64,000 nt of DNA, from positions 1 through 64,000 of the forward strand of contig NZ_JAEEGB010000011.1 of the NCBI RefSeq assembly GCF_016316925.1. The letters are read 5' to 3'. The notes under the pieces were generated by a model. The model did no database searches. It was not told the DNA's origin and saw nothing but the letters and a program-made list of their open reading frames with translations. Shown one piece after another: positions 55,760-64,000 of this stretch. The position numbers and the translations under genes were made by a program. Each line of letters opens with the position of its first letter. Within the stretch, counting starts at the first letter, position 1. The DNA is from Clostridium aciditolerans. Lineage in GTDB: Bacteria > Bacillota > Clostridia > Clostridiales > Clostridiaceae.

Positions 55760-56605
55760 CTACAAATCAATAGAGTATTTGTAAATCTCCGATTTTGATA
55801 GCTTTCTATCCTTAGCTACCTTTTTAATAGCTTCTTTTTTGCTTAATCCTTCAGAAATATAATTCTTGATATGCTCTTCAATAGACAGCGCTTCCCATTT
55901 TGCCCTTTCTTCCTGTAATATTTCTTCCTCTCCTTTTCCTTCAACTACAAGTACAAATTCACCTTTTATATCTTTTTCTGAATAGTAAGATATGGCTTCA
56001 TCTAAACTAAACCTTAATATTTGTTCATGTAGCTTAGTAAGTTCTCTACAAATAGAAATTCTTCGATTACCTAAATTGCTTCTAAGAAACTCTAAAGTTT
56101 CCCTAATTCTATGAGGTGACTCATAAAAAACTAGTGTTTCCTTCCTATCTTTCAATTCTTCTATAATAATTCTCTTATCTTTGTTCTCCCTAGGTAAAAA
56201 ACCTCTAAATATAAACTTGCTAGTATCTAATCCCGAATATACTAATGCTGTAGTTATCGCTGTAGCTCCAGGTAAAACTTCAAAGTCTATATTTTCTTCA
56301 ATACATTTTGATACTATAATGCTTCCTGGATCTGATATTCCTGGAGTTCCTGCATCACTTATTAGTGCTATGCTTTTTCCATCCTTAATCTTTTCTATTA
56401 AGTCCATACTTTTACCTTGTTCATTGTGTTTATGATAACTTATTAATGTCTTTTTTATATTAAAATGATTTAGTAATTTAAGACTTTGTCTTGTATCCTC
56501 CGCTGCCACTAAATCAACATTTTCTAATACCTCCAAAGCCCTTAATGTTATGTCTTTTAAGTTTCCTATAGGTGTTGGCACTAAATACAGTTTCCCGAAG
56601 TTCAT
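55760..56605 (-). CDS. rsmI: 16S rRNA 2'-O-ribose C1402 methyltransferase
   Basis: A 281-residue tetrapyrrole-methylase-fold enzyme that methylates the ribose of C1402 in 16S rRNA. Recognised by LYLVPTPIGNLKDITLRA at the N-terminus, AEDTRQSLKLL, and ALISDAGTPGISDPG. The ATG at 56605 is chosen because AAAAGGAGG lies seven bases upstream; the open frame runs 19 codons further into the repeat element, which has no start signal. It follows trmN6 as in Bacillus; the hairpin repeat 56606-56702 fills the gap between them. Confidence 0.95.
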   Translation of the reverse strand: MNFGKLYLVPTPIGNLKDITLRALEVLENVDLVAAEDTRQSLKLLNHFNIKKTLISYHKHNEQGKSMDLIEKIKDGKSIALISDAGTPGISDPGSIIVSKCIEENIDFEVLPGATAITTALVYSGLDTSKFIFRGFLPRENKDKRIIIEELKDRKETLVFYESPHRIRETLEFLRSNLGNRRISICRELTKLHEQILRFSLDEAISYYSEKDIKGEFVLVVEGKGEEEILQEERAKWEALSIEEHIKNYISEGLSKKEAIKKVAKDRKLSKSEIYKYSIDL

Positions 56606-56702
56606 AGTTATCCTCCTTTTAGTCGGAACACTGGGTAACTTAAGATTTTCGCTTCCGCTCACAAGTTACCCGTTAAAGTCCATTTAGGACTTTAACCTCC
56701 AA
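56606..56702 (-). repeat. Hairpin repeat forming the rsmI leader (short copy)
   Basis: In transcript direction: GTTAAAGTCC/GGACTTTAAC hairpin, GGGTAACTT ... AAGTTACCC hairpin enclosing GAGCGGAAGCG, then the shared tail CAGTGTTCCGACTAAAAGG and the binding site. Almost identical to the shared parts of 33144-33308, 23 kb away. Confidence 0.8.
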
Positions 56703-56705
56703 ACT

Positions 56706-57446
56706 TTATCTACCATATATTTTATCGATTTCCTCAGTATATCCACCTTCTATATTGTATATACATAGTGGCGCTTCCCATTTTAAGAAAGTTCCTCCAT
56801 TATTTTGTCCTTCAACTAACACCATATTAGGAGCCTTTTTAAAATTAGGTTGAATCATTCTTATAAGTTTAGGCTCAATTTTATATTGCCTCATAGTACA
56901 AATAATATCTGCTAGTCTATCTGGTCTATGTATCATGTATATTCTTCCATTATCCTTTAAGACTCCTTTAGCTGCCTTAATCACATCTTCTAGAGTACAA
57001 CATATTTCATGTCTTGCAATAGCATTTTCATCATTCATGTTTATAATACCTGAATTTTTAAGTTTGTATGGTGGATTTACAGTTACTACATCAACTTTAG
57101 GTAACTTCTTTAAAAATTCAATATCCTTAAGATCCTTATTTATGAACTCTAATCTATGTTGCAGCTTATTAAATTCAACAGATCTTTTAGCCATATCTAC
57201 CATTGGTTCTTGTATTTCTATTCCTATAATATTAGCAGCATCTGTTTTTCCTGCTAGTATAAAAGGTATTATTCCTGTACCACTGCATAGGTCTATAACT
57301 CTAGCACCTTTTTTCACTTTAGCAAAGTTTGCAAGCAATACTGCATCTACACCAAATCTAAATGCATCTTTTTTCTGTATGACGCAAATCCCTTTTAACT
57401 GCAGATCATCTAATGTTTCGTCATCCTTTAACCATTCTTCATTCAT
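56706..57446 (-). CDS. trmN6: tRNA1(Val) adenine-37 N6-methyltransferase, TrmN6-like
   Basis: A 246-residue SAM-dependent methyltransferase. Motif I is IDLCSGTGIIPFIL, and the catalytic NPPYKLKNSG is the N6-adenine type. It corresponds to YabB/YfiC, and its position before rsmI agrees with Bacillus. The substrate tRNA in clostridia is inferred from the family. The ATG at 57446 (MNEEWLKDDE) is preferred, with GAGG nine bases upstream; a GTG five codons earlier is part of that site. Confidence 0.88.
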   Translation of the reverse strand: MNEEWLKDDETLDDLQLKGICVIQKKDAFRFGVDAVLLANFAKVKKGARVIDLCSGTGIIPFILAGKTDAANIIGIEIQEPMVDMAKRSVEFNKLQHRLEFINKDLKDIEFLKKLPKVDVVTVNPPYKLKNSGIINMNDENAIARHEICCTLEDVIKAAKGVLKDNGRIYMIHRPDRLADIICTMRQYKIEPKLIRMIQPNFKKAPNMVLVEGQNNGGTFLKWEAPLCIYNIEGGYTEEIDKIYGR

Positions 57447-57559
57447 AATTGTTATCCTCACTTTTATTAAAAATGCATATAAGAAATCTATAATTAATTA
57501 TTAAATCTGCTTATATAATTATGATTTATATATATAAAGTTGTCAAATCAATATAATAA

Positions 57560-57588
57560 AGCCTTAAGGCTTTGGCTACCTTAAGGCT
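57560..57588 (-). terminator. Terminator of motAB
   Basis: AGCCTTAAGG pairs with CCTTAAGGCT around a nine-base loop, 60 bases after the motB stop. Confidence 0.7.
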
Positions 57589-57647
57589 CTTATTTCCCGG
57601 AAATAACTATAAATTTATATTGAAATATTTACAAAGTATCTTAATAA

Positions 57648-58391
57648 TTATTTAGCTTTATTATTTTCTATTTTATCAAACTTACTGCTTACAATGATTA
57701 TATTTACTCTTCTATTCTTAGCCTTCCCATCTTCTGTTGAGTTATCTGCTATAGGTCTGTACTCTCCGTATCCTACTGCAGAAAGTTTTTGAGGTGGAAT
57801 ATTGGCGCTATTAATCAGTAATTCTGTAACATTAGAAGCTCTGGCACATGATAACTGCCAGTTTGATGAAAACTGATCATTTTTTATAGGAACATTGTCC
57901 GTATGCCCCTCTACTCTCATATAATTGTTAAGTTGATTCAGTATTTTTCCTATTTCAATAAGTTTCTTTTGCGATTCTGGCTTTACTTCAGCTCTACCAG
58001 TGTCAAAAAATAAAGTATCATTTAAACTTACAACAAGCCCTCTCTCATCAACTTGGGTACTAACATCCGCTTTCATTCCATTCTTCTCAAGATACTTGTC
58101 CACCTGTCTTTTCAAATCTTCCATTTTTGCTTGTTCAGCTTTTTCAGTTAAATCATTTTCGATTGGCTTAGTATCAACAGTTATTGGTACACCATCTTCT
58201 TTAGCAATTATAGTTTTTCCTCCACCCATAGATACTCTAAGTGAATCTGATAATTGTTTAAATTTTGCCTTGTCAACATTACTCATAGCAAACAGTACAA
58301 CGAAAAGTATCATAAGTAAAGTCATGAAATCAGAATAACTAAGCAACCATCGCTCATGATTCATGTGCTCTTCATGCTTTCTTTTCTTCAT
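57648..58391 (-). CDS. motB: Flagellar motor stator protein MotB
   Basis: A 247-residue protein. One membrane segment follows the conserved SYSDFMTLLMILFVVLFAM, whose Asp is the proton (or sodium) site; a plug/linker comes next, and an OmpA-like peptidoglycan-binding domain (about 110-240, RVEGHTDNVPI). It overlaps the end of motA by four bases. Other flagellar genes are not in the window, so motAB is a separate unit. Confidence 0.93.
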   Translation of the reverse strand: MKKRKHEEHMNHERWLLSYSDFMTLLMILFVVLFAMSNVDKAKFKQLSDSLRVSMGGGKTIIAKEDGVPITVDTKPIENDLTEKAEQAKMEDLKRQVDKYLEKNGMKADVSTQVDERGLVVSLNDTLFFDTGRAEVKPESQKKLIEIGKILNQLNNYMRVEGHTDNVPIKNDQFSSNWQLSCARASNVTELLINSANIPPQKLSAVGYGEYRPIADNSTEDGKAKNRRVNIIIVSSKFDKIENNKAK

Positions 58392-59182
58392 ATCTCAGCT
58401 TTACCATCCATTCCTTCAAATTTGACAACTTCCTCTTTACTTAGGAATCCCTTTAATTTTTCAGCTATCGTATTAGGGTTTATACCTTCTTGTATGTATA
58501 ATATGCCTTCAATAATAAGAGATTTTTCTCCATATTCTTTTTCATCTAATGACTTTAACCTAGTAGCTAGTGGTAAAAATAAAAGGTTTGCAGATGAAAG
58601 ACCATATAATGTGGCTAAAAATCCAGAGGCAATTTTAGGACCTAAAGAGTTTGGATCCGATAAATCAGCTAGGATATGAACTAGCCCCATTACGGTACCT
58701 ATAATACCTAATGTAGGAGAAAATCCACCAGCTTGTTCAAAAATAGCAGCTCCTTTTCTATGTCTTTCAGATGTGGATTCTAACTCCAATTCCAAAATAC
58801 TTCTAACCGCTTGAGGATCTACACCATCTACTACCAACTGAAGTCCTTTTTTAATAAAAGGATCTAAATTAGGGTCATTAGATATTTCTCCTTCGAGACT
58901 TAATAATCCATTTTTTCTAGTTTTATATGACACATCTTTAAAGTAAGCTACTAATCCTGGTAAATCGATTTTTTTAGGATTTATAGCGACCTTTATTATC
59001 TTAGGTAATCTTTTCAAAATTTCCATAGGGAATGTAAGTCCAACCGCACCTGCAGTTCCACCAAATACTATTATCGCTGGTGCAAGTAAAAAAAGAGCAC
59101 TTAATACCCCTTTCTCTATTAAAAATCCTGCTACAATAGATCCAAAACCAACTATAATAAAGACAATAACAGAAATATCCAT
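58388..59182 (-). CDS. motA: Flagellar motor stator protein MotA
   Basis: A 264-residue membrane protein with four membrane segments and a large cytoplasmic loop. The signature GIIGTVMGLVHILADLSDP and the MotA-typical ASGFLATLYGL are present. The ATG at 59182 (MDISVIVF) has GGAGG six bases upstream. It forms an operon with motB (4-base overlap). Confidence 0.94.
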   Translation of the reverse strand: MDISVIVFIIVGFGSIVAGFLIEKGVLSALFLLAPAIIVFGGTAGAVGLTFPMEILKRLPKIIKVAINPKKIDLPGLVAYFKDVSYKTRKNGLLSLEGEISNDPNLDPFIKKGLQLVVDGVDPQAVRSILELELESTSERHRKGAAIFEQAGGFSPTLGIIGTVMGLVHILADLSDPNSLGPKIASGFLATLYGLSSANLLFLPLATRLKSLDEKEYGEKSLIIEGILYIQEGINPNTIAEKLKGFLSKEEVVKFEGMDGKAEI

Positions 59183-59392
59183 ATTTATCCTCCACATAAT
59201 AATATTTTCGTATAAACTACACTAAAAATATTTATACTCACACAATAGATATTCGTTTATATTAAGTTAATCTTTACTAAATATAATAAATGTTTATACT
59301 GTATGTTCAAAGTTATTTTTATTCAGTATTTATTATAATGCTAGATTCTAAGCATATTAATAATATAATCTATTTAATAAAATACCATAAAT

Positions 59393-59420
59393 AAAAAGAC
59401 TACCTTCCGGTAGTCTTTTT
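59393..59420 (-). terminator. Terminator of the two-cluster ferredoxin gene
   Basis: AAAAAGACTACC pairs with GGTAGTCTTTTT around TTCC, just after the stop codon. Confidence 0.92.
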
Positions 59421-59428
59421 ACATTAAA

Positions 59429-59599
59429 TTACTCTTGAACTGGAGCTCCTACTGGGCAAACATTTGCACAGTTTCCGCAATCGATGCAAGCAGCTGCATC
59501 TATATCAAATTGAGTATCTCCTTGACTTATAGCGTTAACTGGACATTCTGAAGCACATGCTCCACAGCTTACGCAAGTGTCTAATATTTTGTATGCCAT
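59429..59599 (-). CDS. Clostridial 2[4Fe-4S] ferredoxin (56 aa)
   Basis: A 56-residue protein of the classical clostridial type, with two Cys motifs: CVSCGACASECPV and CIDCGNCANVCPV, each binding half of two 4Fe-4S clusters. It is the main low-potential electron carrier for hydrogenase, PFOR and similar enzymes. The ATG at 59599 has AAGGAGGTG eight bases upstream. A terminator follows, so it is monocistronic. Confidence 0.95.
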   Translation of the reverse strand: MAYKILDTCVSCGACASECPVNAISQGDTQFDIDAAACIDCGNCANVCPVGAPVQE

Positions 59600-59684
59600 A
59601 TGTAAACACCTCCTTATAAATTTAGATGATTAACATCTACTTTTTATTTTACCACGTTTTAATTAATTTTTAAAGCTAATTTTC

Positions 59685-59888
59685 CTATAATACTGCATAT
59701 CCTAAATCCTCAAGGGATTGTATTAATGATTCATTATTTACAAAATAATCGTCGTATACAACGCTTACTTCTCCCTTTTCTCTATTTATTTGACAAGCAA
59801 CAACACCTTCATTATTAGAAATGGCTCTTCTTATCTTATTAACATCTTCCACTGTATGCATGTTGCAGATTTTCAAAACAGATTTCAT
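59685..59888 (-). CDS. Heavy-metal-associated-domain-like small protein lacking CxxC
   Basis: A 67-residue protein of ferredoxin-like (HMA/CopZ) fold: KSVLKICNMHTVEDVNKIRRAI, then VVACQINREKGEVSVVYDD and LIQSLEDLGYAVL. The copper-binding MxCxxC is replaced by ICNMHT, so it probably does not carry copper in the usual way. It lies 11 bases after ricT and may be the last gene of that operon. Role unknown. Confidence 0.75.
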   Translation of the reverse strand: MKSVLKICNMHTVEDVNKIRRAISNNEGVVACQINREKGEVSVVYDDYFVNNESLIQSLEDLGYAVL

Positions 59889-59899
59889 ACTAAACCTCC

Positions 59900-60814
59900 T
59901 TAGTCCTCCTTAAATAGTTCTTTAATTATGGCCGCATCTTCAACACCTTCAGCTTCAACGTCAATCTTAATTTCATCTTCATTTATACTTCCTTCAAAAC
60001 TTCCTGAAATTAATTCTATTTCATCTATAGGTATTTCTTTTATTGTTTCGTCTCCATCTTGCGGTTTAATTTTAACCTTTACACTTTCTTTTACTACGGA
60101 ATTTGAAACTACTGTTCCTTTTCCATAAGGAGTATCTACAACTGAGTCTACTTTAGGTAGTTTTATTCTTATATGCTCATAAGTTTCTTGTTCATAGTTT
60201 AAACAACACATAAGTCTACCACATATTCCTGAAATCTTAGTTGGATTTAAAGATAAGTTTTGTTCTTTAGCCATCTTTATAGAAACTGGAGCAAAGTCTC
60301 CTAAGAAGGTAGAACAACACATAGTTCTTCCACATGGCCCTAACCCACCTATCATCTTAGCCTCATCTCTTACTCCAATTTGTCTTAGCTCAATCCTAGT
60401 TCTAAATATAGCAGCTAAATCCTTTACCAGTTCTCTAAAATCCACTCTTCCATCTGCTGTAAAATAAAATATAACTTTATTGTTATCAAAGGTATATTCT
60501 ACATCTATAAGCTTCATCTTTAAATCATGCTGTTGAATTTTTTCTAAACATACATTAAAAGCTTCTTCCTCTTTTTGTTTATTTTCTGAATGTCTATCTA
60601 TATCCTCTTGGGTAGCTATTCTTATAACACTTTTTAGAGGAGATACAATTTCATCTTCTTCAATTTGCTTAGGTGCTATCACACACTCTCCAAATTCTAC
60701 TCCTCTAGCAGTTTCCACTATTACATATTTATTCTTCTTTACATCCAATTCACCTGGTGAAAAATAATATATTTTACCAGCTTTTTTAAATCTTACACCC
60801 ACTACTGTTACCAT
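59900..60814 (-). CDS. ricT: RicT (YaaT/PSP1 domain) protein
   Basis: A 304-residue PSP1-domain protein. The Cys motifs GPCGRTMCCSTFLG and SGICGRLMCC are typical. In Bacillus RicT, with RicA and RicF, forms an Fe-S-containing complex that steers RNase Y and affects sporulation and biofilm. It follows holB by one base. The C-terminal 45 residues are acidic. ricA/ricF are not in the window. Confidence 0.92.
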   Translation of the reverse strand: MVTVVGVRFKKAGKIYYFSPGELDVKKNKYVIVETARGVEFGECVIAPKQIEEDEIVSPLKSVIRIATQEDIDRHSENKQKEEEAFNVCLEKIQQHDLKMKLIDVEYTFDNNKVIFYFTADGRVDFRELVKDLAAIFRTRIELRQIGVRDEAKMIGGLGPCGRTMCCSTFLGDFAPVSIKMAKEQNLSLNPTKISGICGRLMCCLNYEQETYEHIRIKLPKVDSVVDTPYGKGTVVSNSVVKESVKVKIKPQDGDETIKEIPIDEIELISGSFEGSINEDEIKIDVEAEGVEDAAIIKELFKED

Positions 60815-60815
60815 A

Positions 60816-61766
60816 CTATACCTCCTGCATTTTCACCAACATAGAATCGAAAACTAGGACAGGATTTACGTTTCTTTCTAGTTTTTTTCTAGTGTCTTTT
60901 ATAATATTAATAATACCATTTAATTTGTTAAATGAAAACATTTCCGCCATATCTTTTATTTCATCTATTTTGTCTATATTTATTATTAACTCGTTATTCC
61001 CTGTTTCTTTATATACCAAAATATCTCTTATATAGGAAAGAAACCACGTAAGAACTTCTTGCCATTCTCCTTTATATTTAAGAAGAAAATCTTCGTAAAT
61101 TAAAGAGTCTTCAAGCTTATTTTTACAAATACCTTTTAATATATTTACTGTGTTATTCCTAATTTCTTTCAGTGATGCGTCCTCCATAAATCTTTCTGCT
61201 CTACCTGGAATCCCATCACTAAATGCATTAACAATCTTTATCTCATCTTCTGATGTATCTGGAAATCTATTTTTTAAAAATAATAACATTTCCTCTTCAT
61301 TTAATCTATTAAGCTTATATATCTGACATCTAGATTTTATTGTATCCAATATTTTCTCTAGTTTTTCGCACAATAGAATTATAAAAATACCCTTAGGTGG
61401 CTCTTCTATAGTCTTTAAAAATGCATTTTGAGCAGCTTCTGTCATCTTATCTGCACTATATAAAAGAATTACTTTTTTATTCCCTTCATAAGGTTTTTTA
61501 TTAGTTTCTTCAATTATATTTTTTATTTCGTCTATTCCTATAGACTTTTTATCTTTTTGTAACTTAAACTCTACTATATCCACATACTGCTTATTCTTTT
61601 CTTTATCTAAAAGCTTTATAGCTATTTCTTTTGCTATAATGCTTTTTCCAATTCCCTCTTCGCCTACAATAATATGGGCATGAGAAAACCTTCCTTTTTC
61701 TATAGAACTTGCTGCTTGTATTTTTACACTATCATGCCCTATTATCGCATTAATACTCAATTGCAA
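60816..61766 (-). CDS. holB: DNA polymerase III delta' subunit
   Basis: A 316-residue clamp-loader subunit. The AAA+ N-terminal region has the P-loop-like GEEGIGKSIIAKE, and the conserved MTEAAQNAFLKTIEEPP is the delta'/gamma family signature, with SRCQIYKLNRL following. It opens the sliding clamp together with delta and tau/gamma. It sits between darA and ricT as in Bacillus, with only 10 and 1 bases to its neighbours, so they form one operon. Confidence 0.94.
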   Translation of the reverse strand: MQLSINAIIGHDSVKIQAASSIEKGRFSHAHIIVGEEGIGKSIIAKEIAIKLLDKEKNKQYVDIVEFKLQKDKKSIGIDEIKNIIEETNKKPYEGNKKVILLYSADKMTEAAQNAFLKTIEEPPKGIFIILLCEKLEKILDTIKSRCQIYKLNRLNEEEMLLFLKNRFPDTSEDEIKIVNAFSDGIPGRAERFMEDASLKEIRNNTVNILKGICKNKLEDSLIYEDFLLKYKGEWQEVLTWFLSYIRDILVYKETGNNELIINIDKIDEIKDMAEMFSFNKLNGIINIIKDTRKKLERNVNPVLVFDSMLVKMQEV

Positions 61767-61776
61767 ATCCCTCCAA

Positions 61777-62127
<351 letters not shown>

Positions 62128-62243
62128 TTACCCTATTATATAAAACCTAACATAAATATGTTAGTCCTTTTAGCATTTATTCAATTAATTTTATTATAAT
62201 TTTTTATTTCTTTATATCTTCAACTTATTACGTGTTTATAAAT

Positions 62244-62936
62244 CTACGTGTCTAATACTCTTTTCTTTAAGTTTTCATATAATTCATTATGAATTTTATC
62301 TATAGACTTTATTTTACCATCATCTACACAATTTATTGTTAGCCAATCATACTTTTGTGATATTTCACAAGAAGTATTGTATGAATGGATTAAATACTCA
62401 TAGTCTTTTTCATGTATATCCTTATCTATATCTCCTGTCATTTTACTTACCCTTTCAGTCATTAACTCTCTGCTACATTCAGGGGGCATATCTAAAAATA
62501 CAACACAATCTGGAACGGGAAGCTCAAAAATTTTAAATTCAAACTCCCATACCCAATCTAAAAACTTATTTTTTTCTTCCAAATCATGAATTTTAGATGC
62601 TTGGTGAATCATGTTTGCAGTTGTATACCTATCTGCTATTACTATTCCTCCGCTTAGGTAAAACTCTTTCCAATCTGTCTTATATGAAGCGAATCTATCT
62701 ACTGCATAAAATGTAGATGCTACGTATGGGCTAACATCTTCTGGGTTTTTACCAAAACTTCCATTTAGATACATTTTTACTAACGCGGAAGATTCACTTT
62801 CATAATTCGGGTATTCTACCTTTTTCACTCTATATCCTTCATTTATTAGTCTTTCATATAACCTTTGTGTTTGAGTAGCCTTACCACTGCCATCACAGCC
62901 TTCTATTACAATTACCTTTCCTTTTTTTAAGCCCAT
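62244..62936 (-). CDS. tmk: Thymidylate kinase
   Basis: A 230-residue dTMP kinase making dTDP. The P-loop is EGCDGSGKATQTQRLYE: the residue after the Lys is Ala instead of the usual Ser/Thr. The following FYAVDRFASYK and ADRYTTANMIHQASK contain the DR(F/Y) and substrate-binding residues, and VVFLDMPPE is the switch region. Somewhat longer than most bacterial Tmk (about 210). The ATG at 62936 has GGAGG eight bases upstream. Its gene context (darA, holB) matches tmk. Confidence 0.9.
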   Translation of the reverse strand: MGLKKGKVIVIEGCDGSGKATQTQRLYERLINEGYRVKKVEYPNYESESSALVKMYLNGSFGKNPEDVSPYVASTFYAVDRFASYKTDWKEFYLSGGIVIADRYTTANMIHQASKIHDLEEKNKFLDWVWEFEFKIFELPVPDCVVFLDMPPECSRELMTERVSKMTGDIDKDIHEKDYEYLIHSYNTSCEISQKYDWLTINCVDDGKIKSIDKIHNELYENLKKRVLDT

Positions 62937-62972
62937 CCTATTTTCCTCCATAATATTTCATTTGTTATCAAA

Positions 62973-64000
62973 TTAATTCTTTATTACTACCTTCATCTCA
63001 TCATTTTGAATTCCTAAAATATCAGTTCCATTACTTTTATAGTATTTAATAATGTCTAAGCTTTCTTTATCAATTAACTCGCCCATTGCTAAAATAGGTA
63101 TTCCTGGTGGGTATGGCACTATATTTTCTGCACTTATTCTCCCTAAGCAATCTTCTAATTTAACAAATTCTTTTTCTTTATCAATAACTTCATATGGCAT
63201 AATTTGAGCTTTAGGTATATCATACTGCACTAAACTTAATTCTTTTTTCTTTAAATCATTTAAATTGCATTTTTTCAAAATCTCATACAACCTTTTAAAT
63301 TCCTTCTCTTCACTAAATGGCGAAAAGATTAACACTACATTAGATATATCGCTCATTTCAGCCTGTATTCCAAACCTTCTTAGATAACTTAAAAGTAAGT
63401 TGCCATCATATTCTTTATTTAAATTTATTACATATCTTGTTGCATCTAAATTCCAAACATAATTTAAATCATTACTTTCATTTCTATATCTTTTTATTTC
63501 TGCATCTAAGTTTATTATATCCTCTATGCCAATTATGTGAATACCTTTAATTTTATTTATTTTACCTCTATAATAACTTGCTATATTTAAAAGTTTCTCA
63601 TACTCGACTTCACCATAACTTTCCAAATAAAATCTAGCATAATCCATAGAACATAAAAATAGATAAGAGGGACTTGTACTTAAAAATGCACTAACATAAA
63701 AATCAACTTTATTAATATCTTGTCCATCATTTACATGCAAATAAGCAGTTTGTGTTAAACTCGATAGAGTCTTGTGTGTACTGGTAACAACCATATCCGC
63801 TCCTAATTTTATAGCACTCTTCGGCAAATTGTCATTTACTCCAAAGTGAGCTCCATGTGCAGAATCTACTAATACCTTCATCCCATGCTTCTTAGCCTTG
63901 TCTATTATAAATTCTAAGTTACTACATATTCCATAATAATTTGGATATGTAACTACTATGCCTTTAGCATCATCATTATCTTCTATTACCTGTAAAAAAT
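62973..64000 (-). CDS. Orn/Lys/Arg decarboxylase family PLP enzyme (5' end cut by window edge)
   Basis: The C-terminal 342 codons are inside the window; the frame is open to the right edge (reads FLQVIEDNDDAKGIVVTYPN at the edge). The PLP-binding motif STHKTLSSLTQTA, with Lys in THK, and the DSAHGAHFG motif are of the YaaO/SpeA-like aspartate aminotransferase-fold decarboxylases. The position before tmk is that of yaaO in Bacillus. Whether it acts on arginine, lysine or another amino acid cannot be told. The N-terminal part is missing. Confidence 0.88.
   Translation of the reverse strand, partial: FLQVIEDNDDAKGIVVTYPNYYGICSNLEFIIDKAKKHGMKVLVDSAHGAHFGVNDNLPKSAIKLGADMVVTSTHKTLSSLTQTAYLHVNDGQDINKVDFYVSAFLSTSPSYLFLCSMDYARFYLESYGEVEYEKLLNIASYYRGKINKIKGIHIIGIEDIINLDAEIKRYRNESNDLNYVWNLDATRYVINLNKEYDGNLLLSYLRRFGIQAEMSDISNVVLIFSPFSEEKEFKRLYEILKKCNLNDLKKKELSLVQYDIPKAQIMPYEVIDKEKEFVKLEDCLGRISAENIVPYPPGIPILAMGELIDKESLDIIKYYKSNGTDILGIQNDEMKVVIKN

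Overview
The window looks like a chromosomal segment from a strictly anaerobic, spore-forming, low-GC Clostridium of the amino-acid (Stickland) fermenting, sporogenes/botulinum-like type. The reasons are the D-proline reductase operon with two in-frame UGA (selenocysteine) codons, class III ribonucleotide reductase, clostridial ferredoxins, SpmA/SpmB, AbrB and T-box control of two tRNA synthetases. I saw no rRNA, tRNA, CRISPR array, prophage or intact insertion sequence.

Region by region. 1-7.6 kb is the proline reductase locus, on the minus strand: prdR (sigma-54 activator), prdC, prdA, a small accessory gene, prdB, prdD and prdE (cut by the left edge). A well-matching -24/-12 sigma-54 promoter and an inverted repeat lie between prdR and prdC. 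7.6-14.1 kb holds two genes unlike their neighbours: a zinc-ribbon DNA methyltransferase and a 1360-residue SF1 helicase ending in a nuclease-like domain. They are separated by a long hairpin and are the best candidate for an undescribed defence or restriction-type system. 14.2-24 kb carries DedA, a CcpA-type regulator, ileS with its T-box, a two-domain amidase, an NhaC antiporter and a metallo-hydrolase. 24-31.7 kb has nrdDG, a ferredoxin, an Mrp ATPase and three clostridial envelope or unknown proteins.

From 31.7 kb to the right edge the genes follow the origin-proximal order known from Bacillus (ksgA, rnmV, yabE, tatD, metG ... abrB ... rsmI, trmN6 ... ricT, holB, darA, tmk, yaaO-like decarboxylase). 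The block is interrupted by spmAB, cell-wall hydrolases, rluF-like, ispF, an ornithine carbamoyltransferase, a PspA-type envelope operon, a TalC-type aldolase, cca and motAB.

Non-coding structure is rich. There are two clusters of DnaA boxes (43.8-44.2 and 51.0-51.1 kb). A structured repeat occurs twice (21.8 and 54.1 kb). A hairpin repeat carries the ribosome binding site of both rnmV and rsmI. A family of short palindromic MITE-like elements has about five members. A candidate Spo0A box sits just downstream of the abrB promoter.
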